DNA from: CAVPCZ01 sp963779225
GTDB taxonomy: Bacteria; Bacteroidota; Ignavibacteria; UBA10030; UBA6906
DNA length: 64,000 nucleotides
Assembly: GCA_963779225.1 (NCBI GenBank)
Contig: CAVZWW010000003.1
Coordinates: 806,001 to 870,000, forward strand
Direction: 5' to 3'
The notes below the pieces were generated by a model. That model was not told where the DNA came from and searched no databases. It saw nothing but the letters and a program-made list of their open reading frames with translations. The position numbers and the translations under genes were made by a program. Within the stretch, counting starts at the first letter, position 1. Every line of letters begins with the position of its first letter. Below are positions 1 through 9,687 of the stretch, piece after piece.

Positions 1-1121
1 GTCAGCGTCTGTTCCACCACCTGCGCGTCGAGTCTTGACACCAGGTGTTCCCGGAGTGCGGACATCCGGATCCCGCGCGTGGCCGACACAAAGACCGCAT
101 CCGGATGGGTTGTGGTCAGATACCCGATCACATTTCTGTTCACCAGCCGGTCGATCTTGTTGAACACAATGACCATGGGTTTCCCGGCTGCGCCAAGCTC
201 CTCCAGGGTTTCGTTGACCACGCTCATCTGCTCTTCAAAGAGGGGATGACTGATGTCGACGACATGCAGGAGAATATCCGCCTCGCGGACCTCATCGAGC
301 GTGCTCTTGAAGGATGCCACCAGATGGTGGGGGAGTTTCCGGATGAACCCGACGGTGTCGGAGAGCAGGACCCGGTGTGCCGGGGAGAGCGTTACCTGCC
401 GCACCGTGGAGTCGAGTGTGGCAAAGAGGCGATCTTCCACGAGTACGCCGGCATCGGAGAACCAGTTCAGCAGGGTGGATTTGCCGGCGTTTGTGTAGCC
501 GACAAGCGCCACGCGCGTAAACTGTTCCCGTCCCTTCCGCTGCACGGCCCGTTCACGCGCAATCACATGCAGCTTTTCGTTCAGATGACTGATGCGCGTG
601 CGGATGGCGCGGCGGTCGGTTTCGATCTGTGTTTCCCCCGGGCCCTTGGTGCCGATTCCGCCATACTGTTTGGAGAGGTGAGTCCATTGGCGTGTCAGTC
701 GCGGCAGCATGTACTGGAGCTGGGCCAGCTCCACCTGTGTCTTGGCTTCCCGGGTTTTTGCCCGGGAGGCGAAGATATCAAGGATGAGTCCGCTCCGGTC
801 AAGGATCTTGCATTTGACGAGCCTCTCGAGGTTACGGATCTGGACGGTGGAGAGGTCGTCATCAAAGATCACGGAGATGATGTCCTTCTCCTCCACCAGG
901 GAGGCGATTTCCTCCGCCTTCCCCTTGCCGATATAATAGGCGGCATTGATTGTGGGGCGTTCCTGGACGATGCGGGCGACCACCTCGGCTCCCGCTGAGT
1001 CGGCAAGTAATGCCAGTTCCTCCAGGTATTCGTTGACGAGGGTCCGGCCGGTCGATCGTGTTGCGAGTCCGACCAGCACGGCCTTCTCACGTTGTTGTGT
1101 CGCGCGGGATGCTTGTACCAA
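1..1121 (-). CDS. hflX: GTPase HflX (3' end beyond window)
   Basis: HflX is a ribosome-associated GTPase of the TRAFAC class; in well-studied bacteria it splits stalled or stress-inactivated ribosomes. Reading the minus strand gives the HflX N-terminal domain (EYLEELALLADSAGAE, then YYIGKGK), a coiled linker with GPGETQIETDRR, and the G domain with P-loop GYTNAGKST, the DTVGFIRKLPHHLV switch region and NKID for guanine specificity. The frame is still open at base 1, so the C-terminus is missing. The start is inferred: no ATG fits, but a TTG at 1121 lies 6 bases after GGAGG. It overlaps the 3' end of the upstream VWA gene, which implies translational coupling. A GTG at 1079 is the alternative start. 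Confidence 0.93.
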   Translation of the reverse strand, partial: MVQASRATQQREKAVLVGLATRSTGRTLVNEYLEELALLADSAGAEVVARIVQERPTINAAYYIGKGKAEEIASLVEEKDIISVIFDDDLSTVQIRNLERLVKCKILDRSGLILDIFASRAKTREAKTQVELAQLQYMLPRLTRQWTHLSKQYGGIGTKGPGETQIETDRRAIRTRISHLNEKLHVIARERAVQRKGREQFTRVALVGYTNAGKSTLLNWFSDAGVLVEDRLFATLDSTVRQVTLSPAHRVLLSDTVGFIRKLPHHLVASFKSTLDEVREADILLHVVDISHPLFEEQMSVVNETLEELGAAGKPMVIVFNKIDRLVNRNVIGYLTTTHPDAVFVSATRGIRMSALREHLVSRLDAQVVEQTL

Positions 1122-3312
1122 CAATGTCCTCCATTCTGACAGGTATCGCACGTGCAAGGAACATTTCTCCCAGGGCACAGGCGATGGCGAGTACCACAAA
1201 AAGCTTCCAGAGTTCAAGGCCGTAGCGCGACTCGCGCACCACACGGTCTACATCATCCGCAGCGCTGAGCAGAGTCACCTGTCCGGGAGTGATCCGGTGT
1301 CGCGCCCAGAATTCCTCCAGGTCTTGATCGGCCACACGATGCAGATCCGACTCGAACGGCGCGGGATGAACCGCGGCGGCCTGCAACAGCCTCCGTATCC
1401 CGGACGCTGTTTCCGCAGATCCGGCATAAGCCCGATATACCCCCGGCTCCGGCGTATCGCTGAGTTCGATAACCGCGCTCCGCTGGTCTCCCCGTGCCGT
1501 AACGGCCACCCGTTCTTCAAGGCCCGACGGGTACCGCACGATAGTTGCGTGGTCCATGTCGGACGGCTGCAAACGGACCGGGAGGATCAACCGCTGGCCG
1601 ACGGTACTGGTGTCCTCAGTCTGTTGCTGTCCGGCAAGATACATCATGGACCGGTGTAACAGCGGTGCGAAGAGGCCCTTGAACGGGAAATCGGACATCA
1701 CGGTATCGGCGTCCACTGCAAAGGCGAGGATATGGCCGTTGCCAATAGTATAGTCGCACAGGAAGGGTCGTCCGTCGGACATTGCGATGACGGTCAGCCC
1801 CGACCGGCCCGGATTAAGCCCCGCTGCGGCCACCATGCGGGGTCCGTCAAGTGACGGCAGACCGCCTTGCCCGCGTGCCTGCCGGGTGAACATGCCGGCA
1901 AAAAGGGGATGTGAAAAATCCACGGTGCCAAAGGTGATGAATCCTCCGGCGGATCGGGGTGAAGGACCGGCGGGGGCAAGAGCGGACGTGAAAAGAGGGA
2001 TGTTTGCCGCTGCGAGCAGGGAGGCGTTGAGGCTCGCGGCATCCGTCAAACCCCCCGGGAACAGTACAAGTCCGACGCCGTTCTTTACGGCTGTTGCCAG
2101 ACGGCTCCCTTCCTGGGCCGGGATTGCACCCGGGTTCGCGAGGAGAACGACGTCATACTGTCCGACGTCTGTTCGTGCCAGCCGGTCCTGCGTGATTCGT
2201 TCAACGGTAAACAGCTTAGCCAGCGAGCTGTCGCCCGCAAGAGTAAGAGCCACATACGGGAAGCGTGTGTCCCCCGCGGATGATCCGACAAGGAGGATCC
2301 GGATATTGGTGGGGATCCTGATGACGAACGTCCGGCGGTTGTCGATATCCAGGACGTCTTCCTCTATCTGTACTGCTCCGGTGACAATCCCCCGGCTCAC
2401 GGGTACGGCCGTAAACTGCAGCGTTGCGGCTCCGCCGGGGGCAACCGAAAAGGACTGTTGTGCTACACGCGTTCCCTCGAGATACAGACTCCCGACGGCA
2501 TTGCTGATGGGACGTTCGCCTGCATTCCTGACAACGGCTTTCATCGTGATCGGCAATTGAGGTGCGAGGAGGCGGCTTTCCAGTGATACCGCCGTCACTG
2601 CCGCATTTTCCCGGCGCGGTGACGGGATTTCGACAACATATACGCGGAGGCGCTCATCAGCGGTGAGAACAGTATCGATCGCAACGGGGTCCGACGTGAA
2701 CGGTGAACGCTGTGCGTCCGTGAGCAGGTAGATTTCGTGGTTGGCATGCCGGGAAGCGGATGCCAGCCGCCGGGCGGCGGCGAAGATCTTTCCGTATGGA
2801 AACGCTTTCCCGGTGACGGTCATGCCCTGCAAGGCTTTACGGGCCGCTTCGGCGGAGAGCAAACGGTTCTGGTGAACATCTGCATTGGTTTCTGATAGCC
2901 GGAGCACGGAGACCGCATCACCAGGCCTGGCGAAACCGACGATACGTTCGGCGAGATTCTTCGCCTGGTCGAAGACGATACCCCGTTCGTTGCGGATGCC
3001 CATGCTGGGTGAATCGTCGAGCACGATCACCATCCCGGTTGACGCCTCCGTGCTGCCCAGGCCGGCGAGTGAACCTCTGATGGCCGGCCGGGAAAAGGCC
3101 AGCACGAGGAAGACGACCAGCAGCGTGCGGAGCAGCAGGAGAAGCCATTGCCGGATCTTCAGTCGCCGGATGCTGGTCCGCTGGAGTTCTTTCAGGAATC
3201 GGAGCGTGCTGAACTCGAGGGTTTTGAGCTTCCGCAGGTTGAGCAGGTGAATGACGATGGGAATGGCTGCCGCGGCGAGCCCCAGGAGAACGAGTGGGTT
3301 GAGAAAGGTCAT
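1087..3312 (-). CDS. BatA-domain / VWA membrane protein
   Basis: 741-residue membrane protein of the BatA-N-terminal family found widely in Bacteroidota and relatives; the exact role is unknown. The first 80 residues carry the typical BatA region: a hydrophobic helix (about 5-25), a basic stretch (KLKTLEFSTLRFLKEL) and a second helix (57-74). A von Willebrand A domain follows with MIDAS motif DDSPSM at 99-104, then a long periplasmic-type region with a GATase-like segment. A final transmembrane helix lies near 700-720. It is transcribed divergently from the surface locus and is followed by hflX with an overlap of about 34 bases. The family is often placed near MoxR/Bat systems, but no MoxR ATPase is visible here. 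Confidence 0.85.
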   Translation of the reverse strand: MTFLNPLVLLGLAAAAIPIVIHLLNLRKLKTLEFSTLRFLKELQRTSIRRLKIRQWLLLLLRTLLVVFLVLAFSRPAIRGSLAGLGSTEASTGMVIVLDDSPSMGIRNERGIVFDQAKNLAERIVGFARPGDAVSVLRLSETNADVHQNRLLSAEAARKALQGMTVTGKAFPYGKIFAAARRLASASRHANHEIYLLTDAQRSPFTSDPVAIDTVLTADERLRVYVVEIPSPRRENAAVTAVSLESRLLAPQLPITMKAVVRNAGERPISNAVGSLYLEGTRVAQQSFSVAPGGAATLQFTAVPVSRGIVTGAVQIEEDVLDIDNRRTFVIRIPTNIRILLVGSSAGDTRFPYVALTLAGDSSLAKLFTVERITQDRLARTDVGQYDVVLLANPGAIPAQEGSRLATAVKNGVGLVLFPGGLTDAASLNASLLAAANIPLFTSALAPAGPSPRSAGGFITFGTVDFSHPLFAGMFTRQARGQGGLPSLDGPRMVAAAGLNPGRSGLTVIAMSDGRPFLCDYTIGNGHILAFAVDADTVMSDFPFKGLFAPLLHRSMMYLAGQQQTEDTSTVGQRLILPVRLQPSDMDHATIVRYPSGLEERVAVTARGDQRSAVIELSDTPEPGVYRAYAGSAETASGIRRLLQAAAVHPAPFESDLHRVADQDLEEFWARHRITPGQVTLLSAADDVDRVVRESRYGLELWKLFVVLAIACALGEMFLARAIPVRMEDIVGTSIPRDTTT

Positions 3313-3359
3313 CGTGGGAATCCGTACAAAAAGTGCTGAAAATCCGCCTCAAATGCAAC

Positions 3360-3389
3360 TTGACTTTCCGGCCCAAAAGGGATATTTTG
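3360..3389 (+). promoter_or_regulatory. Promoter of the surface locus
   Basis: TTGACT at 3360-3365, a 17-base spacer, then TATTTTG at 3383-3389. It lies 57 bases ahead of the start at 3446 in the gap between divergent genes. It resembles both the classic -35/-10 pair and the Bacteroidota -7 TAnnTTTG element. Confidence 0.6.
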
Positions 3390-3445
3390 AACAGACACGC
3401 ATAGCTGCTCACGCAGACAGTCCATCGTTAACCAATCCCCTCCCC

Positions 3446-5587
3446 ATGCATCGGTATCTCTATCCCATATTGGTTCTGGTTTCGCTCCTTTCGCCGGGAT
3501 TTTTTCTTCTGGAGGATCGAGAAGACCAGGACCGGCCGGCTTCGCCGGGCAAGTTGCAGGGAGATACCGACCAGAACTATACAACAATCGGGACGATCGG
3601 GCTCACGGTGACGAACTACGGCGTGATCGGTACGCGGAATGCGTACTGGCCCGACCAGCCCTCCTGCGAATATCCACGTGGTTCACGCATTGAACATATC
3701 TACCAAGGGGGACTCTGGGTGGGGGGCGTCTCGCGCGGATCAGGCCAGCAGCTTGTGAGCACCGGGGCAACCGATCAGGCTTCCGCGTCACGTATCGGTC
3801 AGGGGTATGAGTTTACGGCCGAACCGTACTCGGACGTGATACAACGGTCCACCCTTTCCGAATCGCGATATTTCTCTGAAGGTGCGGTGAGTCATCAGGA
3901 TTTCCTCGGCTTCTATTCCGATCTCAACAGGACCAATCCCACGACCGGCGACACCATTCCCGAACATACACCGCTGGGACTGAGCATCAAGCAGGAAAGC
4001 TATGCCTGGAATTTCCCCTTTGCCGATTTCTTTGTCATCCTGAACTATACGATCTACAATACGGGCCAAGACACAATTGACTCCGTCTATGTCGGCTTCT
4101 GGAACAATGCCGTCGTGCGGAACACCAACAGTGTACGTCCCGGGACGCCGGGGTATTTTGACCATGGGGCCAACGGGCTCATGGACACGCTCAGGATGAT
4201 GTACACCTTCGATTATGACGGTATTCCAACGCCGCCGGCCGCTGACAGTTACGTCGGGATACAGCTTCTCGGTTCGAATCCGTTCCCAAGCGGCATCGAT
4301 TCTGTGGGCGACATCCGGCGCAAAACCTATTACAATGCGTGGCGCTTCCGCAGTTCCAGCGGCGATGCTGATTATTTCTCTCCGGCTGATGATGCAGGGA
4401 ATATCGGGGGCGCCCGGAGCCGGTATGATCGAATGGCGGCTTCGTTGCCGCGCCCCAAGATAGACGCCCTCCGGCTGGCGGCCGCCAACATGACGACGCT
4501 CCTTTCAACAGGGCCGTTCTCCAGCCTGAATCCCGGGGACTCCCTGAACGTGGTGTTCGGGGTTGTGTGTGCCCGCAAATCCGGCACTGCGCCGGCAAGA
4601 AACGACACGCGGGAGCAGCGGAAAAATCTGATCTCCAATGCCGGGTTCTGCCAGAAAGCATACGATGGCGAGGACCTGAACGGGAACAACATCCTTGACC
4701 CGGGCGAAGACCTCAACGGCAACAATCTCCTCGATCACTATCAGCTTCCCCAGCCGCCGCGGCCTCCGAAAGTCCGGGTGGAGGTGGAGAACCAGAACGT
4801 GGCGTTCTACTGGGACAAATCCACATCCGAGCTCTCGATTGACCCGGTCAGTGGTGAATACGATTTTGAAGGATATCGTGTGTACCGGTCGAACCCCGGG
4901 GCGGACTTCACAAACCCGCAGGATTTTCTCCTGAATCTCTCCCTCGTGGGTGACTTCGATCTTCCGGGCAACAATGTCGGCTACAACACCGGATTGAGCG
5001 CCATTCAGCTTCCGCAGGCAAAAATGTTCCCCGGGGACACTGTTGCATACTGGTACAAGTTCCCGCCGGCCGGTGCGGGGATCACGCATCTGAACGGCTG
5101 GCAATACCTTTATGGTGTTGCGGCATACGACCGGGGGGATTCCGCCACCGGCGTCACGTCCCTGCAAAGCAAGACGGAAATCGTCCGTGCGGTGCCGGGG
5201 ACTCCACCCAGGGAATCCGGTTCGAAGGCCGTCGGTGTCTATCCCAATCCGTATTATGCCAGTGCTGTCTGGGATGGTGTCGGAGAGCGGACCCGGAAAA
5301 TCTACTTCACCAATCTGCCCCGCAGGTGCACCATCCGTATCTATACACTTGCAGGAGATGTCGTGGCGGATATTGAACATGATGCCGCGATGTACGATGG
5401 GTCTGATATTGAATGGTTCCGCAACTTCGGCAATATCCAGACGCCGGTGACGTTTGCCGGCGGGGAGCATGCCTGGGATCTGATCACCAAGTTTGACCAG
5501 GCGATCGCGTCCGGATTGTATCTGTTCAGTGTGCAGGATTATGCCGACGGGAACATCTACAGGGGGAAGTTTCTTGTCATCAAATAG
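3446..5587 (+). CDS. Large secreted protein with FlgD/T9SS-like C-terminus
   Basis: 713 residues from the ATG at 3446. This start places a hydrophobic signal segment (YLYPILVLVSLLSPGFFLL) at the N-terminus; the frame is open further upstream, but that part would overlap the promoter. The body is beta-rich and contains a fibronectin-like stretch (PPKVRVEVENQNVAFYWD). Around residues 409-431 there are two Asp/Asn loops (DLNGNNILDPG, then DLNGNNLLD) that look like calcium-binding dockerin-type loops. The C-terminus begins with VGVYPNPYY and ends GKFLVIK, resembling the FlgD/T9SS sorting fold but not the standard NYPNPFNP type. First gene of the locus to 17488. Function not recognised; a surface or exported structural protein is likely. 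Confidence 0.8.
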   Translation: MHRYLYPILVLVSLLSPGFFLLEDREDQDRPASPGKLQGDTDQNYTTIGTIGLTVTNYGVIGTRNAYWPDQPSCEYPRGSRIEHIYQGGLWVGGVSRGSGQQLVSTGATDQASASRIGQGYEFTAEPYSDVIQRSTLSESRYFSEGAVSHQDFLGFYSDLNRTNPTTGDTIPEHTPLGLSIKQESYAWNFPFADFFVILNYTIYNTGQDTIDSVYVGFWNNAVVRNTNSVRPGTPGYFDHGANGLMDTLRMMYTFDYDGIPTPPAADSYVGIQLLGSNPFPSGIDSVGDIRRKTYYNAWRFRSSSGDADYFSPADDAGNIGGARSRYDRMAASLPRPKIDALRLAAANMTTLLSTGPFSSLNPGDSLNVVFGVVCARKSGTAPARNDTREQRKNLISNAGFCQKAYDGEDLNGNNILDPGEDLNGNNLLDHYQLPQPPRPPKVRVEVENQNVAFYWDKSTSELSIDPVSGEYDFEGYRVYRSNPGADFTNPQDFLLNLSLVGDFDLPGNNVGYNTGLSAIQLPQAKMFPGDTVAYWYKFPPAGAGITHLNGWQYLYGVAAYDRGDSATGVTSLQSKTEIVRAVPGTPPRESGSKAVGVYPNPYYASAVWDGVGERTRKIYFTNLPRRCTIRIYTLAGDVVADIEHDAAMYDGSDIEWFRNFGNIQTPVTFAGGEHAWDLITKFDQAIASGLYLFSVQDYADGNIYRGKFLVIK

Positions 5588-5626
5588 CAACGGGGTCGGA
5601 AAAAACACATCATGAAGGAGCACATT

Positions 5627-7864
5627 ATGAAGAAAATACTACTGGCCATGGTGATTGTCGGATTGTGTTTTTCCGCCGGCATCGCGCAATATCCGCAGGT
5701 GACGATAAGACAAATTCAGGAGGTTCCTCTCGATTCGCTGCTGGTCGCAGATACGCTCGCGGGTCTGAGCGCGAATGCAAACAATGACCGGTGGACGCTG
5801 CAGACATCGCCCTACAACGGTGACACGGTGACCGTTACCGCGGTCTGTCTCGCCCCCGCCTTTGTCGTAACCTATACTGCGTCCGGTTGGACGATGGTGT
5901 TGAATGATACGGGTCCATCCGCCCCCTGGTCGGGGATACTGGTCAGGGCGAACATCGCCGACTCCACGCAGCTTGTTGCGGACGGTTTCCTGAGTGTTGC
6001 AGCCGGGGATGTCATCACGATGACCGGTGTGGTGAGTGAGTTCCCGCTGACCCGCGGAGGGAGCCTCACGCAATTCCAGCCCATCGCCGGACAGCCGATT
6101 GCCATCATCGGGAGTGCGCCCGTTCCGCGTCCGATTGTGAAAGATGTCGGCGATTTTTTCACGGGTGTGTACCCGGCGGGCAAAGTCTGGTACAGTACGG
6201 GGGAACCGTATGAAGGGATGTACGTGGAGTTCCGCAACCTCACGGTCAACAACAAGGTGAATACCACCCGAGGGACATTCAGCGCGGTGGACGCGTTCAA
6301 CAACGAAATCAGCGACTACGACTGGTCCCACTTCTTCACCCTGGGTCACGGGATTTCCCCTGCGGACACGACGTGGCAGCGCATGTACGCGTCCATGGGG
6401 AACGGCCTGCGCATTGATACACTTCGCGGCGTCATTTCCACATCCTCGGGCGGTGAGAGCCCCCGCGGCTACAGGGTCTGCCCGTTGTTCCCCGGCGACG
6501 TTGTGCTTTCCGCACTTCCAGCGCCTCCTCTTGTCTCCACCCACCGGCGCAATCCTGTGGTGGTATCCCAGGACTCGACTCCGCGGATCAGCGTGAAAGT
6601 GACCCGACAATCGAACGGTGCGGCACCCAGTACCGTGAGGCTTATCTACGCTTCGGGGAGCGGTGTGTTCACCACCGCACCGATGGCATATCAGGCGTCC
6701 GATACCACATATTATGGCTTCATCCCGCCACAGGTAACAGGGACATTCGTACGGTACTTTGTTCAGGTCGTGGATTCTTTCGCGCAAGTCATCAATCTTG
6801 CGAATTCCTCGACCAACAGTTTTTCGTCTGACACGGCTTCAGGATTCTTCTTCTACAACGTGATCGACCGTCCCCTCACGATTCCCGATGTACAATACAC
6901 CCCGTATGTGAACGGTCGCAGCGGCTATCTGGGAGCGGTCACGGCGCTTTCGGGTATCATCACGGCTGACACGGCGCACATCAGCCTTTCTCCCCTCAAC
7001 GCCATCTACGGTACAAACGCCTGGTACATGCAGAGCGGCACCTCACCCTGGAGCGGGATCTGGTTGACTCCCGCCGACAGCACCGCGCAGGCGGCGCTGG
7101 CTGCTCTCCGCAACGGCGACAGTGTGCAGGTGACGGGGACCGTCCAGGAGCAGTCTGACGTTACGCGCCTTGGTAACATCACGCTGGTACAGAAACTCGG
7201 CAGCGGCATACCCGAACCCCTCCCCGTGGTGCGCACGACGGCTGCGTTTATCGGAGGGAACGGTACGGCGACCGCCGAGCCGTACGAAGGGATGCTGGTG
7301 CGTTTTAACAACGTGAGGGTGACGAACCTCAATCCGACGTTCTCGGATCCGACGGAATTTGCCGTGTCCGACGGATCGGGAGATATCGTCGTTCGGCGTG
7401 ACGGCACAATGACGTACTCCAATATTGAAGCGGACACCGCCTCGGGCAAGACCATACTCCACGTGGGGACGACCATGACCTCCCTTACGGGGATCATTCA
7501 TTACAGTGTCAGCCAGTACAAGGTGGTGCCGCGTACAAATGCGGACCTGCAGGGCGTGTCGTTTACCTCGGTGGAGCCAATCGCCGGCGATGCGGTGCCC
7601 ACGGTGTATGGATTGTCACAGAACTATCCGAATCCCTTCAATCCGTCGACCATCATCGAATACAGCCTGCCCTCATCGGGTTTCGTCAGCCTGAAAATCT
7701 TCAACCTGCTCGGTCAGGAAGTGCGGTTGCTGGTGAATGATGTTCAGCCCGCGGGCCGGTATTCGGCACGCTTCGATGCGTCAGGGCTCACGACGGGGTT
7801 GTACTTCTACCGCTTGCAGGCGGGACCGTTCGTCGAGGTCCGCAAAATGCTTCTGGTGAAATAA
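5627..7864 (+). CDS. T9SS-exported OB-fold protein
   Basis: 745 residues. The start at 5627 is chosen because AAGGAG stands 6 bases upstream and the resulting N-terminus is a clean signal peptide (MKKILLAMVIVGLCFSAGIAQ); an in-frame ATG at 5612 would overlap that ribosome site. Two stretches with EPYEGMYVEFRNLTV and EPYEGMLVRFNNVRV match the OB-like repeat found in secreted nucleases and lipoproteins of this group. The last 80 residues are a T9SS type A sorting domain starting SQNYPNPFNPSTIIEY and ending VRKMLLVK. No catalytic site is recognised. It sits 24 bases after the stop of the preceding secreted protein, so the two are probably one unit. Confidence 0.85.
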   Translation: MKKILLAMVIVGLCFSAGIAQYPQVTIRQIQEVPLDSLLVADTLAGLSANANNDRWTLQTSPYNGDTVTVTAVCLAPAFVVTYTASGWTMVLNDTGPSAPWSGILVRANIADSTQLVADGFLSVAAGDVITMTGVVSEFPLTRGGSLTQFQPIAGQPIAIIGSAPVPRPIVKDVGDFFTGVYPAGKVWYSTGEPYEGMYVEFRNLTVNNKVNTTRGTFSAVDAFNNEISDYDWSHFFTLGHGISPADTTWQRMYASMGNGLRIDTLRGVISTSSGGESPRGYRVCPLFPGDVVLSALPAPPLVSTHRRNPVVVSQDSTPRISVKVTRQSNGAAPSTVRLIYASGSGVFTTAPMAYQASDTTYYGFIPPQVTGTFVRYFVQVVDSFAQVINLANSSTNSFSSDTASGFFFYNVIDRPLTIPDVQYTPYVNGRSGYLGAVTALSGIITADTAHISLSPLNAIYGTNAWYMQSGTSPWSGIWLTPADSTAQAALAALRNGDSVQVTGTVQEQSDVTRLGNITLVQKLGSGIPEPLPVVRTTAAFIGGNGTATAEPYEGMLVRFNNVRVTNLNPTFSDPTEFAVSDGSGDIVVRRDGTMTYSNIEADTASGKTILHVGTTMTSLTGIIHYSVSQYKVVPRTNADLQGVSFTSVEPIAGDAVPTVYGLSQNYPNPFNPSTIIEYSLPSSGFVSLKIFNLLGQEVRLLVNDVQPAGRYSARFDASGLTTGLYFYRLQAGPFVEVRKMLLVK

Positions 7865-7876
7865 GACAACGCCGGA

Positions 7877-7904
7877 CAGGAGCCCGGGCATACCCGGGCT
7901 CCTG
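7877..7904 (+). terminator. GC-rich perfect hairpin
   Basis: Perfect 12-base inverted repeat (arms 7877-7888 and 7893-7904, left arm CAGGAGCCCGGG) around a CATA loop, 13 bases after the stop codon at 7864. No T-tract follows, so it may act as an attenuator or mRNA-end stabiliser between the T9SS protein and the lipoprotein-receptor part of the locus rather than as a strong terminator. Confidence 0.65.
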
Positions 7905-7926
7905 CGGGCGGGGCACATACACTCCC

Positions 7927-9687
7927 ATGCGTAGATCGCTGATTACCTATTTGCTGCTCCTTGCGGGCATCTCCTTGAGTTGTCAGGAGCACATCGAGGA
8001 TGTCCCCGCCGGGAACCAGCAACCACGGACGTACCTCTGGCTCTATCCCCAGGAGGAGATCCGCACGGTGCCCAGCCGGCAGCGGTTGTACTGGTGGGGG
8101 GAGGATCCCGACGGGCTCGTGCGCGGGTATCTCTTTGCCTTCAGGATTGTCGAGAGTCCGGTGGGCCCGGTGCCTGTTTCCGCCGACACGCAACGGTACG
8201 TATGGACCTCAGCGAACGATACAACGATTCTGTTTCCGCTGGACACGTTGTTTCGCCGGTTTGCCGTCACGGTACGCAGTGTCGACAACAGCCTTGCCAT
8301 TGTGCCCGATGCGGGTGCTGTCCGGTTTGTCCCCACACCATACTGGGACAAAAATGACAACGGCGTATATGACGGTGATGATGTCGAGCTGCCGGACCTG
8401 ATCCAAGCCATGGATCCGGCCGGGAGCGTTGTAACCTTTCCGATCCGGAACTCCCCCCCCTCGATCAGTTTTGTTTTAAACCCGAACGATCAGACGACCC
8501 CCCTCAGACAGCCTGACACAACGTACACGGCTGCGACGTTCTCTTTCAAGGGGACCGATCCGGACGGTGACAATACGCTGGTGTCTTATCGGATTGCCAT
8601 CAATGACACGAGCAATCCGGCGAACTGGTTGACGATCTCTCTCCGTGACACGATCGTGACTCTGACCGTTCCGCGGAGCAAGAGTGACGCGGCCGGCAGT
8701 ACGGTTAGCGCCGATGTCTACAGCGGCGCGTTCCTCGGTCGCCGTCTGATCGGGACACTTCCCGGGTTGCAGCTCGATGCACTGAACACGTTTTATGTCC
8801 AGGTGCGGGATGTGGCCGGCGAATACAGCCGCGCCCTGGTGATGCCGTCGGGGACTGACCGCTGGTACGTGAGGCGTCCGATGGCCCGCCTGCTCCTCGT
8901 GAGCGACTATGTCAACACGGATGCCTCCGCAGCGCTGGGAACCTATCTCAGCACCCTGGCGGCGGTGCCGGGAGGGGAGTTTACGGCTGTGGACCGGCTG
9001 AACATCGGACTCGGGGTGACCTTGAGCGACAAGGCTGCGGGGAGGACGGGGGTGCTGGTGCCTGCGTTTGTCGACCCTGCACTGGTCTACACGTTCCTTC
9101 TGTATGATTATGTGTTCTGGTATACCGACCAGCAACCGAGTCTGGGCGTGGCGCAGCTTTCGCTGTTCACCTATCTGCAGAACGGCGGGCGGGTATTGTT
9201 CTCGACCTCATTTGTGAACACGATTGACCCACGGGGTGCGTTGCGTGATTTTGCGCCGATTGACAGCATCAGCAGTGTGGATCTTTCGCCGACCCGTCCG
9301 CCTGTTCCCCCCGCGGTTGCAGGCGATACCCGTGTTCCGGCGTCGTTTGTTCTGTATGCGGACAGTTCGAATCCTGCACAGATCTATCCGCAACTTGCAT
9401 TCAACAGTACACCGGTCAACCACGTGATTTTCATGCGTCCGGTCTACAGACGATCCGACGCCCGGTATTTGTACCGTCTGCAGAATGACACACGTGTGCC
9501 CGGGCGATATCTCGGTTCGCCCAACGTTGCGGTGGTGGACGGCCAGAACACGATCATTTTTGTCGGGCTTCCTCTGCACCTGCTGAACAACACCGTGGAA
9601 GGAAATCCGCGTGGACTGACGGCCTTCTTTGAAAAGACGCTCCAGCAGTTCAGTCCTTTTCAAATCGTCAACAGGGCGAAATTCTGA
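7927..9687 (+). CDS. Surface lipoprotein preceding TonB receptor
   Basis: 586 residues with a lipoprotein signal peptide; the lipobox ends ISLSC at Cys19. Residues near 140-155 hold an EF-hand/dockerin-like loop (DKNDNGVYDGDD). After Ig-like segments, the C-terminal third (RLLLVSDYVNTD, then DYVFWYTDQQPS and YLQNGGRVLFSTSF) looks like a class I glutamine-amidotransferase-like Rossmann fold without an obvious catalytic Cys, as in substrate-binding GATase-like domains. Its stop overlaps the start of the TonB-dependent receptor (TGATG), so the pair is translationally coupled. That is the position a SusD-type lipoprotein takes beside a SusC receptor, although no SusD fold is recognised. Ligand unknown. 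Confidence 0.82.
   Translation: MRRSLITYLLLLAGISLSCQEHIEDVPAGNQQPRTYLWLYPQEEIRTVPSRQRLYWWGEDPDGLVRGYLFAFRIVESPVGPVPVSADTQRYVWTSANDTTILFPLDTLFRRFAVTVRSVDNSLAIVPDAGAVRFVPTPYWDKNDNGVYDGDDVELPDLIQAMDPAGSVVTFPIRNSPPSISFVLNPNDQTTPLRQPDTTYTAATFSFKGTDPDGDNTLVSYRIAINDTSNPANWLTISLRDTIVTLTVPRSKSDAAGSTVSADVYSGAFLGRRLIGTLPGLQLDALNTFYVQVRDVAGEYSRALVMPSGTDRWYVRRPMARLLLVSDYVNTDASAALGTYLSTLAAVPGGEFTAVDRLNIGLGVTLSDKAAGRTGVLVPAFVDPALVYTFLLYDYVFWYTDQQPSLGVAQLSLFTYLQNGGRVLFSTSFVNTIDPRGALRDFAPIDSISSVDLSPTRPPVPPAVAGDTRVPASFVLYADSSNPAQIYPQLAFNSTPVNHVIFMRPVYRRSDARYLYRLQNDTRVPGRYLGSPNVAVVDGQNTIIFVGLPLHLLNNTVEGNPRGLTAFFEKTLQQFSPFQIVNRAKF

Noticed and set aside
45..998. Long plus-strand open frame opposite hflX
   Set aside because: The minus strand encodes all HflX motifs; the plus frame has no recognisable domain and is a shadow of a GC-rich gene.
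4505..5623. 372-codon minus-strand frame
   Set aside because: Antisense to the exported protein at 3446, no motif, no ribosome site or promoter.
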